The translations under genes and the position numbers were made by a program. From assembly GCA_937980645.1 (NCBI GenBank), contig CALJPQ010000005.1, forward strand, positions 1 to 64,000: DNA of 64,000 nucleotides. Direction: 5' to 3'. This stretch comes from an uncultured Saprospiraceae bacterium. Its GTDB lineage: Bacteria; Bacteroidota; Bacteroidia; Chitinophagales; Saprospiraceae. Below the pieces are notes generated by a model. It had not been told where the DNA came from, made no database searches, and saw only the letters and a list, made by a program, of their open reading frames with translations. Positions 44,906 through 55,300 of the stretch are shown piece by piece; the stretch's first letter is position 1, and every line of letters begins with the position of its first letter.

Positions 44906-45055
44906 CCCCGAGAAAGCCAAAAGGCGCAGAAAGAGCCATATAGCAAACCCGAAAAGCACTATTTTCGCAAAAACATCCATTTTTGGCGCGCTTTTCGCTA
45001 AATCACCTTTAAGACAAAACCCATTCATCGTTCAAATTTCACCTGTATTTCACCC

Positions 45056-47248
45056 ATGTCTCACATTCGTTTCAGCGCATTGCAGGCTATTGAAAACCGC
45101 ATAGACCTGCTGCCCGATGATTTTTCGGAGGCGGAGAGTGCCAGCATCGCCTCTTATTTTGGCCAGAACGTTTTCAACGACGACGCCATGCGCCGCTTTC
45201 TGCCCGAAAACGCCTACCTGAGCGTTAAGGCAGCCATTCAGAGCGGCCAGAAATTGAGCCGCGAAGTGGCCGATGTGGTTGCTGCTGGCATGAAGGAATG
45301 GGCCCAATCGAAGGGCTGCACGCACTTTGCGCATTGGTTTCAACCCCTGACGGGCAAAACGGCCGAGAAGCACGACTCGTTTTTCACCATGACCCACGAC
45401 GGGCGCGTCATTGAGGAGTTCACCGGTGCCGCACTGGTACAGCAGGAGCCCGACGGCTCATCGTTTCCCTCCGGCGGCATGCGCAGCACGTTTGAGGCGC
45501 GCGGCTACACCGTGTGGGACCCCTCCAGCCCGGCCTTCATCATGGATGTGGGTGGTGGCAAAACGCTGTGCATCCCCACGATATTTGTTACCTACGACGG
45601 TCTGGCACAGGACTACAAACTCCCCCTGCTGCGCTCGCAAGCCTTTCTGGACAAAGCGGCTGTGCCCGTGTGCCAGCTTTTCAACCCGCAAATCACGAAG
45701 GTAACCGGCACGCTGGGTTGGGAACAGGAGTATTTCGTCTTAGACGAAGCCCTCTTTAATGCGCGTCCGGATTTAGTCATGACAGGCCGTACCTTGTTGG
45801 GCCGCCCGGCCACCAAACACCAGCAGCTGGAAGACCACTACTTCGGCTCCATTCCGGAGCGCGTCTATCATTTCATGCGCGACTTAGAGACCGAATGCCA
45901 CCGCTTGGGCATCCCTGTGCGCACGCGCCACAACGAAGTGGCTCCTGGCCAATACGAGGTAGCTCCGGTATTTGAGGAGATCAACGTGGCCGTGGACCAC
46001 AACCAGCTGCTTATGGATGTCATGGAGCGCGTCGCCCGCCGCCACAAACTGCGCGTGCTGCTTCACGAAAAGCCCTTTGCCGGCATCAACGGCTCCGGCA
46101 AGCACAATAACTGGAGCCTGAGCACCAACACCGGCGTCAATTTGCTTTCACCCGGAGACTCGCCCAGCCGAAACCTGCGCTTCCTGACCTTCTTCGTCAA
46201 CACCATCATGGCCGTCTATCGGTACGCCGACATGCTGCGCGCCTCCATCGCACATGCTGGCAACGACCACCGACTCGGCGCCAACGAAGCACCGCCAGCC
46301 ATCATTTCCGTGTTCATCGGCGAGGCCATGACCCGCCTGCTCAACCGCATCGCCGACGGTAAAAAAACCGATGATGCCGCCGTCAAACGCGCCCTCGACC
46401 TCATCAGCAAACTGCCCAACCTCGAACTCGACAATACCGACCGCAACCGAACCTCACCCTTTGCTTTTACGGGCAACAAATTCGAAATCCGCGCCGTCGG
46501 CTCTTCCCAAAACTGCGCCGCCCCCATGACCGTCATGAACACCATGGTGGGCCTGCAACTGCTCGACTTCAAGCGCGACGTAGATCGTCTCATGGGCAAA
46601 GGCATCGAAAAAGACGAAGCCATCCTCATGACGCTCAAAAAGTACATCCGCAAAATGAAGCCCATCCTCTTCGAGGGCAACAACTACTCCGAAGAATGGA
46701 AGCAGGAAGCGGCGCGCCGGGGCCTCTCGAACCACGCCAATACCCCCGAGGCGCTGGCCGTGCTGGCCACACCTGAAGCGGAAGAATTTTATACCCGCTC
46801 CGGCGTGCTCTCCAAAAAAGAGCTGGACGCCGTGCTCAATGTGCAACTGCACGCCTATTGTACCAAACTGGATATCGAGGCCAAAACACTGACGGAAATG
46901 GTACAAACCCTCGTCGTGCCTGCCGTCGTGCGCTACCAGACCGAACTGGCCCAGAACCTCGCTATCCTCAAGCAAGCCGGCTTAGAAGAGTCCGCCGAGC
47001 TTCAGCGCGAAACCCTCAAGCAAATCGCGCAGCACCTCGGCGCCATTCGCGAAGGGCTACAAGCCCTGCAGGCCGCCCAGGCCAAAGCCCACGCCGCCGA
47101 AGACTTGCTGACCGAAGCGCGCCTGTACTGTGAGGAGGTAAAAGCACATATGGAACGCATCCGCCATGCCGCCGACGAACTGGAAGGCATCGTGGACGAC
47201 CAATACTGGCCATTGGTGAAATACCGCGAACTGCTGTTCACGCGCTAA
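45056..47248 (+). CDS. glnN: Type III glutamine synthetase
   Basis: ATP-dependent synthesis of glutamine from glutamate and ammonium. The 730 residues place it in the large GSIII class usual in Bacteroidota, not in the 450-residue GSI class. Marks include FAHWFQPLTGKTAEKHDSF, GWEQEYFVLD, EVAPGQYEVAPVFEEINVA and the catalytic HEKPFAGINGSGKHNNWSL. A long helical C-terminal part (residues 580-730) forms the dimer interface. No PII or ammonium-transporter gene is adjacent. A long leader before it and a terminator after it show that it is transcribed alone. Confidence 0.98.
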   Translation: MSHIRFSALQAIENRIDLLPDDFSEAESASIASYFGQNVFNDDAMRRFLPENAYLSVKAAIQSGQKLSREVADVVAAGMKEWAQSKGCTHFAHWFQPLTGKTAEKHDSFFTMTHDGRVIEEFTGAALVQQEPDGSSFPSGGMRSTFEARGYTVWDPSSPAFIMDVGGGKTLCIPTIFVTYDGLAQDYKLPLLRSQAFLDKAAVPVCQLFNPQITKVTGTLGWEQEYFVLDEALFNARPDLVMTGRTLLGRPATKHQQLEDHYFGSIPERVYHFMRDLETECHRLGIPVRTRHNEVAPGQYEVAPVFEEINVAVDHNQLLMDVMERVARRHKLRVLLHEKPFAGINGSGKHNNWSLSTNTGVNLLSPGDSPSRNLRFLTFFVNTIMAVYRYADMLRASIAHAGNDHRLGANEAPPAIISVFIGEAMTRLLNRIADGKKTDDAAVKRALDLISKLPNLELDNTDRNRTSPFAFTGNKFEIRAVGSSQNCAAPMTVMNTMVGLQLLDFKRDVDRLMGKGIEKDEAILMTLKKYIRKMKPILFEGNNYSEEWKQEAARRGLSNHANTPEALAVLATPEAEEFYTRSGVLSKKELDAVLNVQLHAYCTKLDIEAKTLTEMVQTLVVPAVVRYQTELAQNLAILKQAGLEESAELQRETLKQIAQHLGAIREGLQALQAAQAKAHAAEDLLTEARLYCEEVKAHMERIRHAADELEGIVDDQYWPLVKYRELLFTR

Positions 47249-47272
47249 CACGAACACGCGAAAAAGTACTAA

Positions 47273-47309
47273 GGCCTCGCGAAACCTTTGGACTTCGTGA
47301 GGCCATTTT
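47273..47309 (+). terminator. Terminator of glnN
   Basis: An 11-bp stem with one wobble pair (47273-47283 with 47294-47304) is followed by ATTTTC, 25 bases beyond the glnN stop. Confidence 0.75.
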
Positions 47310-47406
47310 CATTGTAATTCAATTGGATAGCTGAACACTCCGGAAGCAGTCGTTTTTTCCGTCGTTGCAAGCGTCTTCGCCCGCGCTATTGTGTGGAATT
47401 TTACAG

Positions 47407-48465
47407 ATGTTTGCCCCCATGCCAAAAGTGTCTTCTCCGCCACGCCGCCTGCCCGCCGAATGGGAGCTGCAAAGCGCCGTGCAGCTGACTTTTCCGCATG
47501 CCCATTCTGATTGGGCCGATATGCTCGACGAGGTGCTGCCCTGCTTTGCGGCCATCGCCTCTGCTATCGGGCGCTACCAGAATGTGCTGGTCGTCTGTTC
47601 AGACGAAGCCGCAGTACGCCCCTGGCTGCGCGCGGTGCCACCCGAACGGCTCCTGATAACCGAAATCCCCTCTAACGACACCTGGGCGCGCGACCACGGC
47701 GGCATCACCATCTGGGAGGGCGAGCGCCCGGTTGTGCTCGACTTTTTCTTTTCAGGCTGGGGGCTCAAGTTTCCGGCATATTTGGACAATCGCATCACCC
47801 GCCGCCTTTGGGAACGCGGCTTCCTGCACGCCGAGCATCGCTATGTCGGCTTGCTGCTCGAGGGCGGCGGCATCGAAAGCGACGGCCAGGGCACCCTACT
47901 GACCACCACCGAGTGCCTCCTATCGCCCAACCGAAACCCACATCTGACACGCGAACAACTGGAAGCGCAATTGCACGAGTACTTCGGCGTCCGGCGCGTC
48001 CTCTGGCTCGAACACGGGCACCTGGCCGGCGACGACACCGACGCGCACATAGATACCCTGGCCCGCTTTTGCTCGCCCGATACTATCGCCTACGTACACT
48101 GCCCCAACCCTAATGACGAACACCACGACCCCCTGCTGGCCATGGAACGCCAAATACAAGAGTGGACAACCGCTGAGGGTACTCCCTACCGCCTCGTGCG
48201 TCTGCCCTGGCCCGATGCCTGCCATGCCGCCGACGGGCACCGACTGCCCGCCACATACGCTAACTTCCTCATCATCAATGGCGCCGTACTCGTCCCTACC
48301 TACCGCGTCCCGCAGGACGACGAAGCCCTGGCTTGCTTCCAGACACTCTTCCCTGACAGAGACATTATCGGTATTGACTGCCGCCCGCTCATCGAACAGC
48401 ACGGGTCGCTGCATTGCGTAACCATGCAATACCCGACGTCCGTAGTCGGCCCTCCCACCCGATGA
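47407..48465 (+). CDS. aguA: Agmatine deiminase (peptidyl-arginine deiminase fold)
   Basis: Enzyme of the guanidino-group-modifying family that turns agmatine into N-carbamoylputrescine, a step toward putrescine. From the ATG at 47407 it has 352 residues; 47365 and 47419 are other possible starts. Conserved pieces are NDTWARDHGGITIW, LEGGGIESDGQGTLLTT, HLAGDDTDAHIDTLARF and, near the end, the catalytic cysteine in GSLHCVTMQYP. The two Asp, the His and the Cys of the active site are all present. The partner N-carbamoylputrescine amidase is not next to it, as it often is in other Bacteroidota. Confidence 0.88.
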   Translation: MFAPMPKVSSPPRRLPAEWELQSAVQLTFPHAHSDWADMLDEVLPCFAAIASAIGRYQNVLVVCSDEAAVRPWLRAVPPERLLITEIPSNDTWARDHGGITIWEGERPVVLDFFFSGWGLKFPAYLDNRITRRLWERGFLHAEHRYVGLLLEGGGIESDGQGTLLTTTECLLSPNRNPHLTREQLEAQLHEYFGVRRVLWLEHGHLAGDDTDAHIDTLARFCSPDTIAYVHCPNPNDEHHDPLLAMERQIQEWTTAEGTPYRLVRLPWPDACHAADGHRLPATYANFLIINGAVLVPTYRVPQDDEALACFQTLFPDRDIIGIDCRPLIEQHGSLHCVTMQYPTSVVGPPTR

Positions 48466-48542
48466 TGTTGGGCTGAGTAATGCCAGTACTTTTTGCGATC
48501 TTCTGCCTTGCCGTCGCCTGCGCCGAGGCCAGCGGAATGCCC

Positions 48543-48550
48543 TACCTTTG
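48543..48550 (+). promoter_or_regulatory. TAnnTTTG promoter box (TACCTTTG) of the aspartate kinase gene
   Basis: TACCTTTG ends 38 bases before the ATG at 48589. Its place inside a longer open frame that begins at 48493 supports the later start. Confidence 0.65.
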
Positions 48551-48588
48551 CCGCCCAAAAGCAGACAAACCCGATTTCTCCCACCACC

Positions 48589-49896
48589 ATGCAAGTATTC
48601 AAATTTGGCGGCGCCAGCCTCAAAGACGCTGCAGGCGTGCGCAATGTCGCCAGCATTCTGCAGCGCCACCGCGACCAATCGCTCGTCATCGTCGTGTCGG
48701 CCATGGGCAAGACGACCAATGCCTTAGAGGCCGTCGTGGCCGCCCACTACAAGCAGAACGGCCAGGCACAGGCCCTACTCGACGCCGTCAAGGAGCAACA
48801 CTATGCGCTCATGCGCGAGCTCTTTCCGCCGGAACACGAGGTCTTTACTGTCGTTAACGATACCTTCGTCGAAGCCGAATGGATGCTCGAAGAACCACCC
48901 CACGAAAATTACGACTACACCTACGACCAGATTGTGTGCGTGGGGGAACTGGTCTCCTCGCGCATCGTGTCGGCCTACCTCAACGACATCGGCCTGCCCA
49001 CACAATGGCTCGACGCTCGCGACGTCATCATCACCGACAACACCTACCGCGAAGGCTGGGTACTGTGGGACAAAACCAAACCCAACGCCCTGCGCATCGT
49101 GCCGCCCATGCTCGAAAAAGGCGGCTTCGTCCTGACCCAGGGCTTCATTGCCTCCTCCACCGAAAATTTCACCACTACTCTGGGCCGCGAAGGCTCCGAT
49201 TACTCGGCAGCCATCTTCTCTTTCTGCCTCGACGCCGAAAGCATGACCATCTGGAAAGACGTGCCCGGCGTACTCAACGCCGACCCACGCCTGTTTGAAA
49301 ACACGGTCAAATTGGACCGCCTATCCTACCGCGAAGCCATCGAAATGACCTACTACGGCGCCCAAGTCATTCACCCCAAAACCATCAAACCCTTGCAAAA
49401 CAAAAGTATCCCGCTGTACGTCAAGTCCTTCCTCGACCCCGAAGCACCTGGCACCGAAATCAGCAGCGACGTGGACGAAACTTACCCGCCTATCGTCGTA
49501 GTGGAGAAAAATCAAACGCTGCTGCACATCATCACCAACGACTACTCTTTCGTGGCCGAACAGCACATCGCCCGCTTGTTTGCTGAGCTTTCGGAACTGC
49601 GCATCTTCGTCAACGTGATGCAGAACACAGCTATCAGCTTCACCATCTGCGTGCCCAACATTCCTGACCGGATCGAAAAGTTTATCCAGCGCATTGCCGA
49701 TGAGTTCTACGTCAAGCGCCAGGATGGGTTGGAACTCATCACCGTGCGCCACTACAACGAAGAAACTATCACCAACCTGAAGAAGGGCATGATCGTCCTC
49801 TTTGAGGAGCGCCTGCGCAACACACTGCAAATGGTGGTCAAAAACGTGCCACCCGTAGAGCGCAGAGAGGTGGAACTGGCCCGAGCGAAGGGCTAA
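48589..49896 (+). CDS. Aspartate kinase
   Basis: Phosphorylates aspartate, the first step toward lysine, threonine and methionine. The start at 48589 gives MQVFKFGGASLKDAAG with the family's KFGG at the front; a frame from 48493 adds 32 residues that do not match and include the promoter box. The protein has 435 residues. The kinase domain shows VVVSAMGKTTNALE, GREGSDYSAAIF, WKDVPGVLNADPR and YYGAQVIHPKTIKP. ACT regulatory domains fill the C-terminus from about residue 300. It is a single-function enzyme, not fused to homoserine dehydrogenase. Confidence 0.95.
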   Translation: MQVFKFGGASLKDAAGVRNVASILQRHRDQSLVIVVSAMGKTTNALEAVVAAHYKQNGQAQALLDAVKEQHYALMRELFPPEHEVFTVVNDTFVEAEWMLEEPPHENYDYTYDQIVCVGELVSSRIVSAYLNDIGLPTQWLDARDVIITDNTYREGWVLWDKTKPNALRIVPPMLEKGGFVLTQGFIASSTENFTTTLGREGSDYSAAIFSFCLDAESMTIWKDVPGVLNADPRLFENTVKLDRLSYREAIEMTYYGAQVIHPKTIKPLQNKSIPLYVKSFLDPEAPGTEISSDVDETYPPIVVVEKNQTLLHIITNDYSFVAEQHIARLFAELSELRIFVNVMQNTAISFTICVPNIPDRIEKFIQRIADEFYVKRQDGLELITVRHYNEETITNLKKGMIVLFEERLRNTLQMVVKNVPPVERREVELARAKG

Positions 49897-50090
49897 ACAG
49901 GCGCTCCCCTACCCTATTGCTCCATAACAGACCGTCGAGTTGCCGCATGGTATTCGTCGGAAGAATGCGCGGTCTTGTTGGCGGGCTGCAATTATGCCCA
50001 CCATCTCCAACGGTCATTTCGAGGTGCAATAGCGCCGCGAAAAATACTTCATACTCAGAAGGTTAGGACGTTACCCTCAACGCCTGCACA

Positions 50091-50121
50091 GAGGCCGCTT
50101 TTCCGACGGGAAAGGCGGCTC
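50091..50121. terminator. Bidirectional terminator-like hairpin between aspartate kinase and CBS genes
   Basis: GAGGCCGCTTTTCC pairs with GGAAAGGCGGCTC with one bulge, around a short loop. It is followed by TTTGACCTTT on the plus strand, in the convergent gap. Confidence 0.5.
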
Positions 50122-50143
50122 TTTGACCTTTCCGTAGCACCTC

Positions 50144-50806
50144 TCACACGTTCAGGTAGGTCATCAGCGACTCGTAGCGCTCGCGCAAGGCGTCGGTGTA
50201 GTCCGACTCCGTAAACGAGTACTTCACCTGATACTCGTAGCGATGGAGGGCAGCCAACACGCGCCCGAGGTCCTGAGCATTCAGTTTGAGCGTAACCTCG
50301 ATGAGTTCACTATCCGGCGGAGAGGTTACAAACGCCGCCAGAATTTTGGCATTCTCCTCCTCAATCACGCGCGATAGCAACGCCAGCGAGTAATCGCGCC
50401 GGTGCATTTCCAACACGAGCACACTGCCCGGCTCCGCCAGCGAAGCCGTATGGGCAAAGAAGCGAAGCAAATCGCCTAAGGTGATGAGGCCCAGATAGTT
50501 GTTGTCATCGTCCACCACCGGTATTACCGTCAGGCGGTTTTCGCTCATGGTGCGCATGACGTCGAACACGTGGTCGGTGTGGCGTACGAAGAAGCGGCGC
50601 ATGAGGGAAAACTCGTACTGACCGATCGGTTCGTAGAGTTTGTGATTGAAGATGTCTTCTTCCGACAGGATACCTACCAAGCGCCCCTCCTGTACGACGG
50701 GCAGATGACGCACGTGGTGGTCGTTCAGGGCGTGAAAAGCGTCCTTGCCGGTTTGTTCCACCGTCAGCGGCGGGATTTCTTGCGCCATGAGCATCTGGGC
50801 TGTCAT
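50144..50806 (-). CDS. CBS-domain protein with a C-terminal ACT-like domain
   Basis: Cytoplasmic protein of 220 residues from the ATG at 50806 (MTAQMLMAQEIPPL); a frame from 50875 is longer, but the added part looks out of family. Two CBS motifs cover about residues 1-130 (HVRHLPVVQEGRLVGILSEEDI and RLTVIPVVDDDNNYLGLITL). Residues 140-220 resemble an ACT-like fold (LVLEMHRRDYSLALLSRVIE). Such proteins bind adenine nucleotides and report energy state; here the target is unknown. In many Bacteroidota a relative lies next to pdxJ or NAD kinase, which are not present here. Confidence 0.85.
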   Translation of the reverse strand: MTAQMLMAQEIPPLTVEQTGKDAFHALNDHHVRHLPVVQEGRLVGILSEEDIFNHKLYEPIGQYEFSLMRRFFVRHTDHVFDVMRTMSENRLTVIPVVDDDNNYLGLITLGDLLRFFAHTASLAEPGSVLVLEMHRRDYSLALLSRVIEEENAKILAAFVTSPPDSELIEVTLKLNAQDLGRVLAALHRYEYQVKYSFTESDYTDALRERYESLMTYLNV

Positions 50807-51059
50807 ATCGAATGGGTCTTTTTCCGAAATATCGAGCGGTGTCTGCCGGGCGGCAACCTTCTGCTGCGGCCACACATCCGGCCTCTAAACAGCGAAGCAC
50901 TACGTTTGGATGTAAAGACGCTCCACTAGTTTTAACGGCACAAATATTGGCTTAAAAAATATCATCGGTGATAAAAAAATGAGTGTTCACGTGGTATACC
51001 CGACAGAACATGCCGAAAAACGAGGCAGATAAGCAGAGGTCGGGCGGCCCCAAGGCAGT

Positions 51060-51100
51060 CCTTAAGACGACATCTCTTGCCAGAAGGTGTCGTCTTAAGG
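51060..51100. repeat. Hairpin repeat (CGACA type), third copy
   Basis: CCTTAAGACGACA (51060-51072) is perfectly paired with TGTCGTCTTAAGG (51088-51100). The loop TCTCTTGCCAGAAGG matches the repeats at 2712-2785. It lies 33 bases beyond the SprF-like stop and may end that transcript; a small GGGCC/GGCCC hairpin follows. Confidence 0.8.
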
Positions 51101-51133
51101 GCCTTTTCGGCCCTCAAATGCACAATCGAAGCC

Positions 51134-52225
51134 TTACAGCCCTGGCCCACGGCACGAAATACAGCGATCGGCCCGCCCGAAGCTGTACGCCAGTGCCACC
51201 TCCAGCCCACCCGAAAAGCGCGGTCGTACGGCTTGCAAGGGCGCCTCGTAGGCCAACATGAGGCTAAAGTGGTCATTACCCACCTGCACCGTTGGCACCA
51301 CCGTGTTAGCGGCCAGCGCGGCTCTGTAACGCCCGCCCCAACGCACATAGCCCCCTGTGCTCAATTGGGTACGCGCACCGCTGGCCGAAAAGCGCCACTG
51401 ATAAAAGGCGCCCGTCATGGCCTGCCACTGGGCACTGTTACCACCGCCGAACGATTGACGCCGCCACAGACCGCGCAATAACCACGCCCGCTGCCGCCCC
51501 AGCAACAGGCTGCCATGCGCCAGCCAGCTGATGCCCACCCGATTGGCATCGTCGCCAAAAAACGAATACGACGGCTGGTTGAGGTGATGGAAGGCAAAGC
51601 CCGCAGAGAAACCTTTTGCGTTGTTGTACACCTCTAGCCCGCTGCCCATATCGGCCTTTAGGGCTGCTGTGCGCTCAAAGTCCTCACCACTGAGTGCCAA
51701 AGGGTTGAAGGCGCCGTTCTGATACTGAGCATCGAATTTTAATTCCTCCGGCGATACTCTATAAGCCAATCCTCCCACAAAAGCGCCTGCGCTGGCGAAC
51801 GTCTCGCGACCCAGGTGCAAATGAAAAGCCCCCGCCAATCGCCCGGCCGTATTACTCAGGCCACCTAGCGGGCTGCCGTCGTGTTGTAGCCCCAGCCCCA
51901 GGGCGAAAAAATTCTTGTGCTGGCCCGGCAGGCAAAAACGCACATCCGCCGCTACCGCTGCGCCCGTATAAGCATTCGGATGAGCAGGGCTGTCCCATTG
52001 CCCTCGATAGAGCGCCGCCACCTGCGTGCGGTAAAGCGACTGGTGCCCTACCGCCGCCGGATTAACGGTTTGCGGTAAAAACAACGCATGAGCGAAATGA
52101 AAATCCTGCGCCACTGCCGAACCGCGCGCCAGGACAAATCCCAATAGCAAAAGCCACGCCTTCTTAGGCGGTATCGTCCTTAAGGCACGAAAAAGCGATA
52201 CCTCTAAAATACGGAAGTGCTCCAT
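51134..52225 (-). CDS. PorP/SprF-family type IX secretion outer-membrane protein
   Basis: Outer-membrane protein of the PorP/SprF family, 363 residues from the ATG at 52225. The family start QDFHFAHALFLPQTVNPAAVG follows a signal segment (AWLLLLGFVLARGSAVAQ). Alternating beta strands fill the body (for example TQVAALYRGQWD, NFFALGLGLQHDG, YFSLMLAYEAPL-like HFSLMLAYEAPLQAV). In this family, a member next to a large CHU_C-type protein helps secrete or display it. Here the gene follows directly after such a protein. An upstream start at 52312 is possible but gives a poor signal peptide. Confidence 0.85.
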   Translation of the reverse strand: MEHFRILEVSLFRALRTIPPKKAWLLLLGFVLARGSAVAQDFHFAHALFLPQTVNPAAVGHQSLYRTQVAALYRGQWDSPAHPNAYTGAAVAADVRFCLPGQHKNFFALGLGLQHDGSPLGGLSNTAGRLAGAFHLHLGRETFASAGAFVGGLAYRVSPEELKFDAQYQNGAFNPLALSGEDFERTAALKADMGSGLEVYNNAKGFSAGFAFHHLNQPSYSFFGDDANRVGISWLAHGSLLLGRQRAWLLRGLWRRQSFGGGNSAQWQAMTGAFYQWRFSASGARTQLSTGGYVRWGGRYRAALAANTVVPTVQVGNDHFSLMLAYEAPLQAVRPRFSGGLEVALAYSFGRADRCISCRGPGL

Positions 52226-52332
52226 TAGCCTCTCTCGTTGGCCCTTGCAGGGCCGCCGCCTGCCTCCTCGCGAACAACGGAGGAAACCATCGCAATGCTT
52301 TTTCTCTTTCATAAGCAGGGGATTTCATGGTG

Positions 52333-55300
52333 TTAACGCAAAAGGTGAACCGTTCCCGTAAGTGCTCGCACAACGCCGTCCACGTAGCGCAGCTCGATAA
52401 CGTATCGGTATGCCCCCATTTCGGCCTTGCCGCCTCGGAACGTACCATCCCAGCCCCAGAGCGGGTTTTCGGGCGCCGCCTCGTGGCCATTGGGCAATTC
52501 CAGCGCATCGAAGACCTTTTCATCGTATTTGTCAAAAATCTGGAAGCGGTTGAAGCCCTCGATAGCCGGGTTGCTGTTGCGCACGTAGAAAATGTCGTTA
52601 ATGCCGTCGCCATTGGGCGTGAAGGCATTAGGGATAAAGAGGCCCTCGTCACGGTCAATGCGCACACGTATATGGGCTGTATCGGTTTTAGGGCAGCCGG
52701 CCAGGTTCGTAGCCGTTACGACGTAAACAGCAGTTTGCCAGGGCGTCGCCACGGGATTAGGTACATCGGAGCGGTCTAAGCGCGCCGAAGGCGACCACTG
52801 GAAGGTTACGCCCGTCTGATTGACGCGCGCCTGCAGCTGTACGCGCTCGCCCAGGCGAATATCGAAGGAGTCCTCATCCAACCACAGTTGTAGCTCGTTG
52901 GGCGGCAACAGGAAGATGAGGGTGTCGCGGCGGCAATTTTCGGGCGTAGTAATGCTGATGGTGTAGTAGCCTGACGGCAGTTTCGGGTGGAAGCTGCCAT
53001 TTTTCTCGTATTTATCAGGCCCCGACACCAGTACGTAGTTGGTCTCAGGTGCCAGCACGGTCAGGTGAGTACCTTCGGCCAGCGTGCATTGCGGGTCGAG
53101 GGTGAAGGCGATGTTGGGTGTTTGAAAGACTACGACTGCCTGTTCGGCAGTGTCGTAGCAAATGCCTTCGTTGGAAGCGATGAGCCGCACCGTGTAGCGA
53201 CCGCCCTGTGCATAAGTGTGCTGAAAGGCATTATCGGTCTGGGTGGCGCCATCGCCCAGGTGCCAGGTCAGGCCCGTAGCGCCGGTGGTCTGGCTTTGGA
53301 AGGCCACCACAGCCGGAGAGCAAGGGCGTTGGATGGTGTATGTGAATTGTGCCTCAGGGCGCGTGCGCACGTACACGAGCACCGTATCGGCATCGCGACA
53401 GCCTTCGGGCGAAATGACCGTGAGCGCGGCGGCGAATAGCCCGGGCGCCTTGTATGTGTGTGTTGCCTGACAGCCGTTGGCGGTATTCCCGTCGCCAAAA
53501 CGCCAGGTACAGACCGAACCGGGTATAGTACTGCTACCCGAAAAAACAGCCGGCGCACCCACACACAGCGAGTCATCGCCCACGGCAGTGGCAGTGGGCG
53601 GTGTCAGGACGTTGAGCGTGCTCGACCACGTTGTACGGCAGCCCCTGTCGGAGATGGCCATGGCTGTAACGGGATACACTCCGGGCGTGAAATAAGCACG
53701 CTTAGCCGTTTTGAGTGTGGTAGAGTCGCCGTCGCCAAAGGCGAGCCAGAAGCCTGGAGCGTTCGTCTGGGCCGAAAAGGTTACTGTATCGCCCGGGCAA
53801 CGCGCCGGCTCATGGACGACGGCTAACGTGGGCAAAGGATGTACCCGAAAACGCTGCACCACACTGTCGTAGCCACAGCCATAGGCATAGAGCGTAACAT
53901 CGTAAAGGCCGGGCTGCGAGAACACCACCCATGCTGTGTCGCCTAGGAAGGTGTTGCCGTTCGATATTGACCAGCGCACCGGGGCGCCCGGCGTAGAGAT
54001 ATTGGACAGGCGTACCGAGTCGCCCACACACAGGCGTGTGGTGTCGGGCAAGCCCATGAGAGCATAGACATCGGTCGGATGCACCACCACGTCCTGATAA
54101 GCGGTATCGGTGCCGCATTGGTTGGCACTGACCAACCACAGGCGCACCGTATCGGGCAGTGAGTCGGTGAAAAACAGAAACTCCGAAGGCATGTCGCGGC
54201 TGGCCGACACCATCTGGCCCTTCGAGGTAAAAAACGTGTTGTTCAGTGGGTTGCCCGTACTCAACACGCTGGCTTTCAGCACTCCACCCGAACAGGGTTG
54301 CTCGTAGGTGATGCCCAAAGCCGCACGCGGCTGCGGGCGCACGCGCACCGGCTCTACGCGCACCAACGAGTCGCAGGCATTACGTACTGTCAGGCGCACG
54401 TAGTAAATGGTGTCTTCGATGCCCTGCTGAAACGTTATTGGCCCGGGCTGGAAACCTGAGTGCGTCTGTCCATTGCCAAAGTCCCATTCGTAGGTGGCAC
54501 TTTCGGCCGCGCTCCGGTTTTCAAAAACAACCGTCAGCGGCGCACACCCTGAGTCGGGCTTTACCAAAAATCGAATACTGTCGGCAGCCATGGGCCGCAG
54601 GATGTGCACCGACGTCGTTGCCTGGGTTGAGCAGAGTACGCCCCCGCTAATGGGGTTGACGGTATAAGCCGTCAGCTCAATGGCATACGTGCCCGGCGCC
54701 TGGTACGTGTGAGACAGGTCAGACGTGGCAGGCACGTCGCCCCAATTTACCTCGAATTGCACTCCGCTACCGGCGCTGGGAGTCAGGGTTATTGCATAGC
54801 CGACACACGTGGTATCGTGGCTGACGGAAAAGGCAGCGGTCGGCGGAGCACTGACGACCAGCGTCATTTCGTCGTCGTTGCAGGCATCGGGCAGCGCAGG
54901 CACCGTATAAACATAGACGTAGGGCGAGTCGGGGGTCAATTGACTCAAATCCACCACGTTGCCGTTGAGGGCAAAGCCCGAGAACACTCCGCCCGCCGGC
55001 CCAAAGCCGGTGAGCGTCAGCGTGCCTTGCGTGATGCAGGCGTACTGGTCTGGCCCCGCCGTAACGCCATTGCTCGGCTCTACGCGCACCTGCACGCTAT
55101 CGGCCCGCCGGCACAGATCGAAACCGCGTTCGAAGACAAGCAGGTATGTGCCCGCCTGCACGGGGTTGAAGACCCACTCGCCTTGCGGTGTCTGCTCGAT
55201 GTATTGGCCTATCCATTTTCCCACGTTGTCGTTGGCTTTCAGGGGTATGGGCGCCGTACCGGAACACACCACCGTGTCGTTGGGTGCTTCGATGGATACC

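Larger units (their letters stand above)
44611..45055. other. Divergent intergenic region symporter / glnN
   Basis: 445 bp with promoter boxes at 44650-44657 (-) and 44898-44905 (+). A GGCTGGCA/TGCCAGCC inverted repeat with a long loop lies in the middle. The glnN leader is about 150 bases. No gene or riboswitch is recognised. Confidence 0.55.
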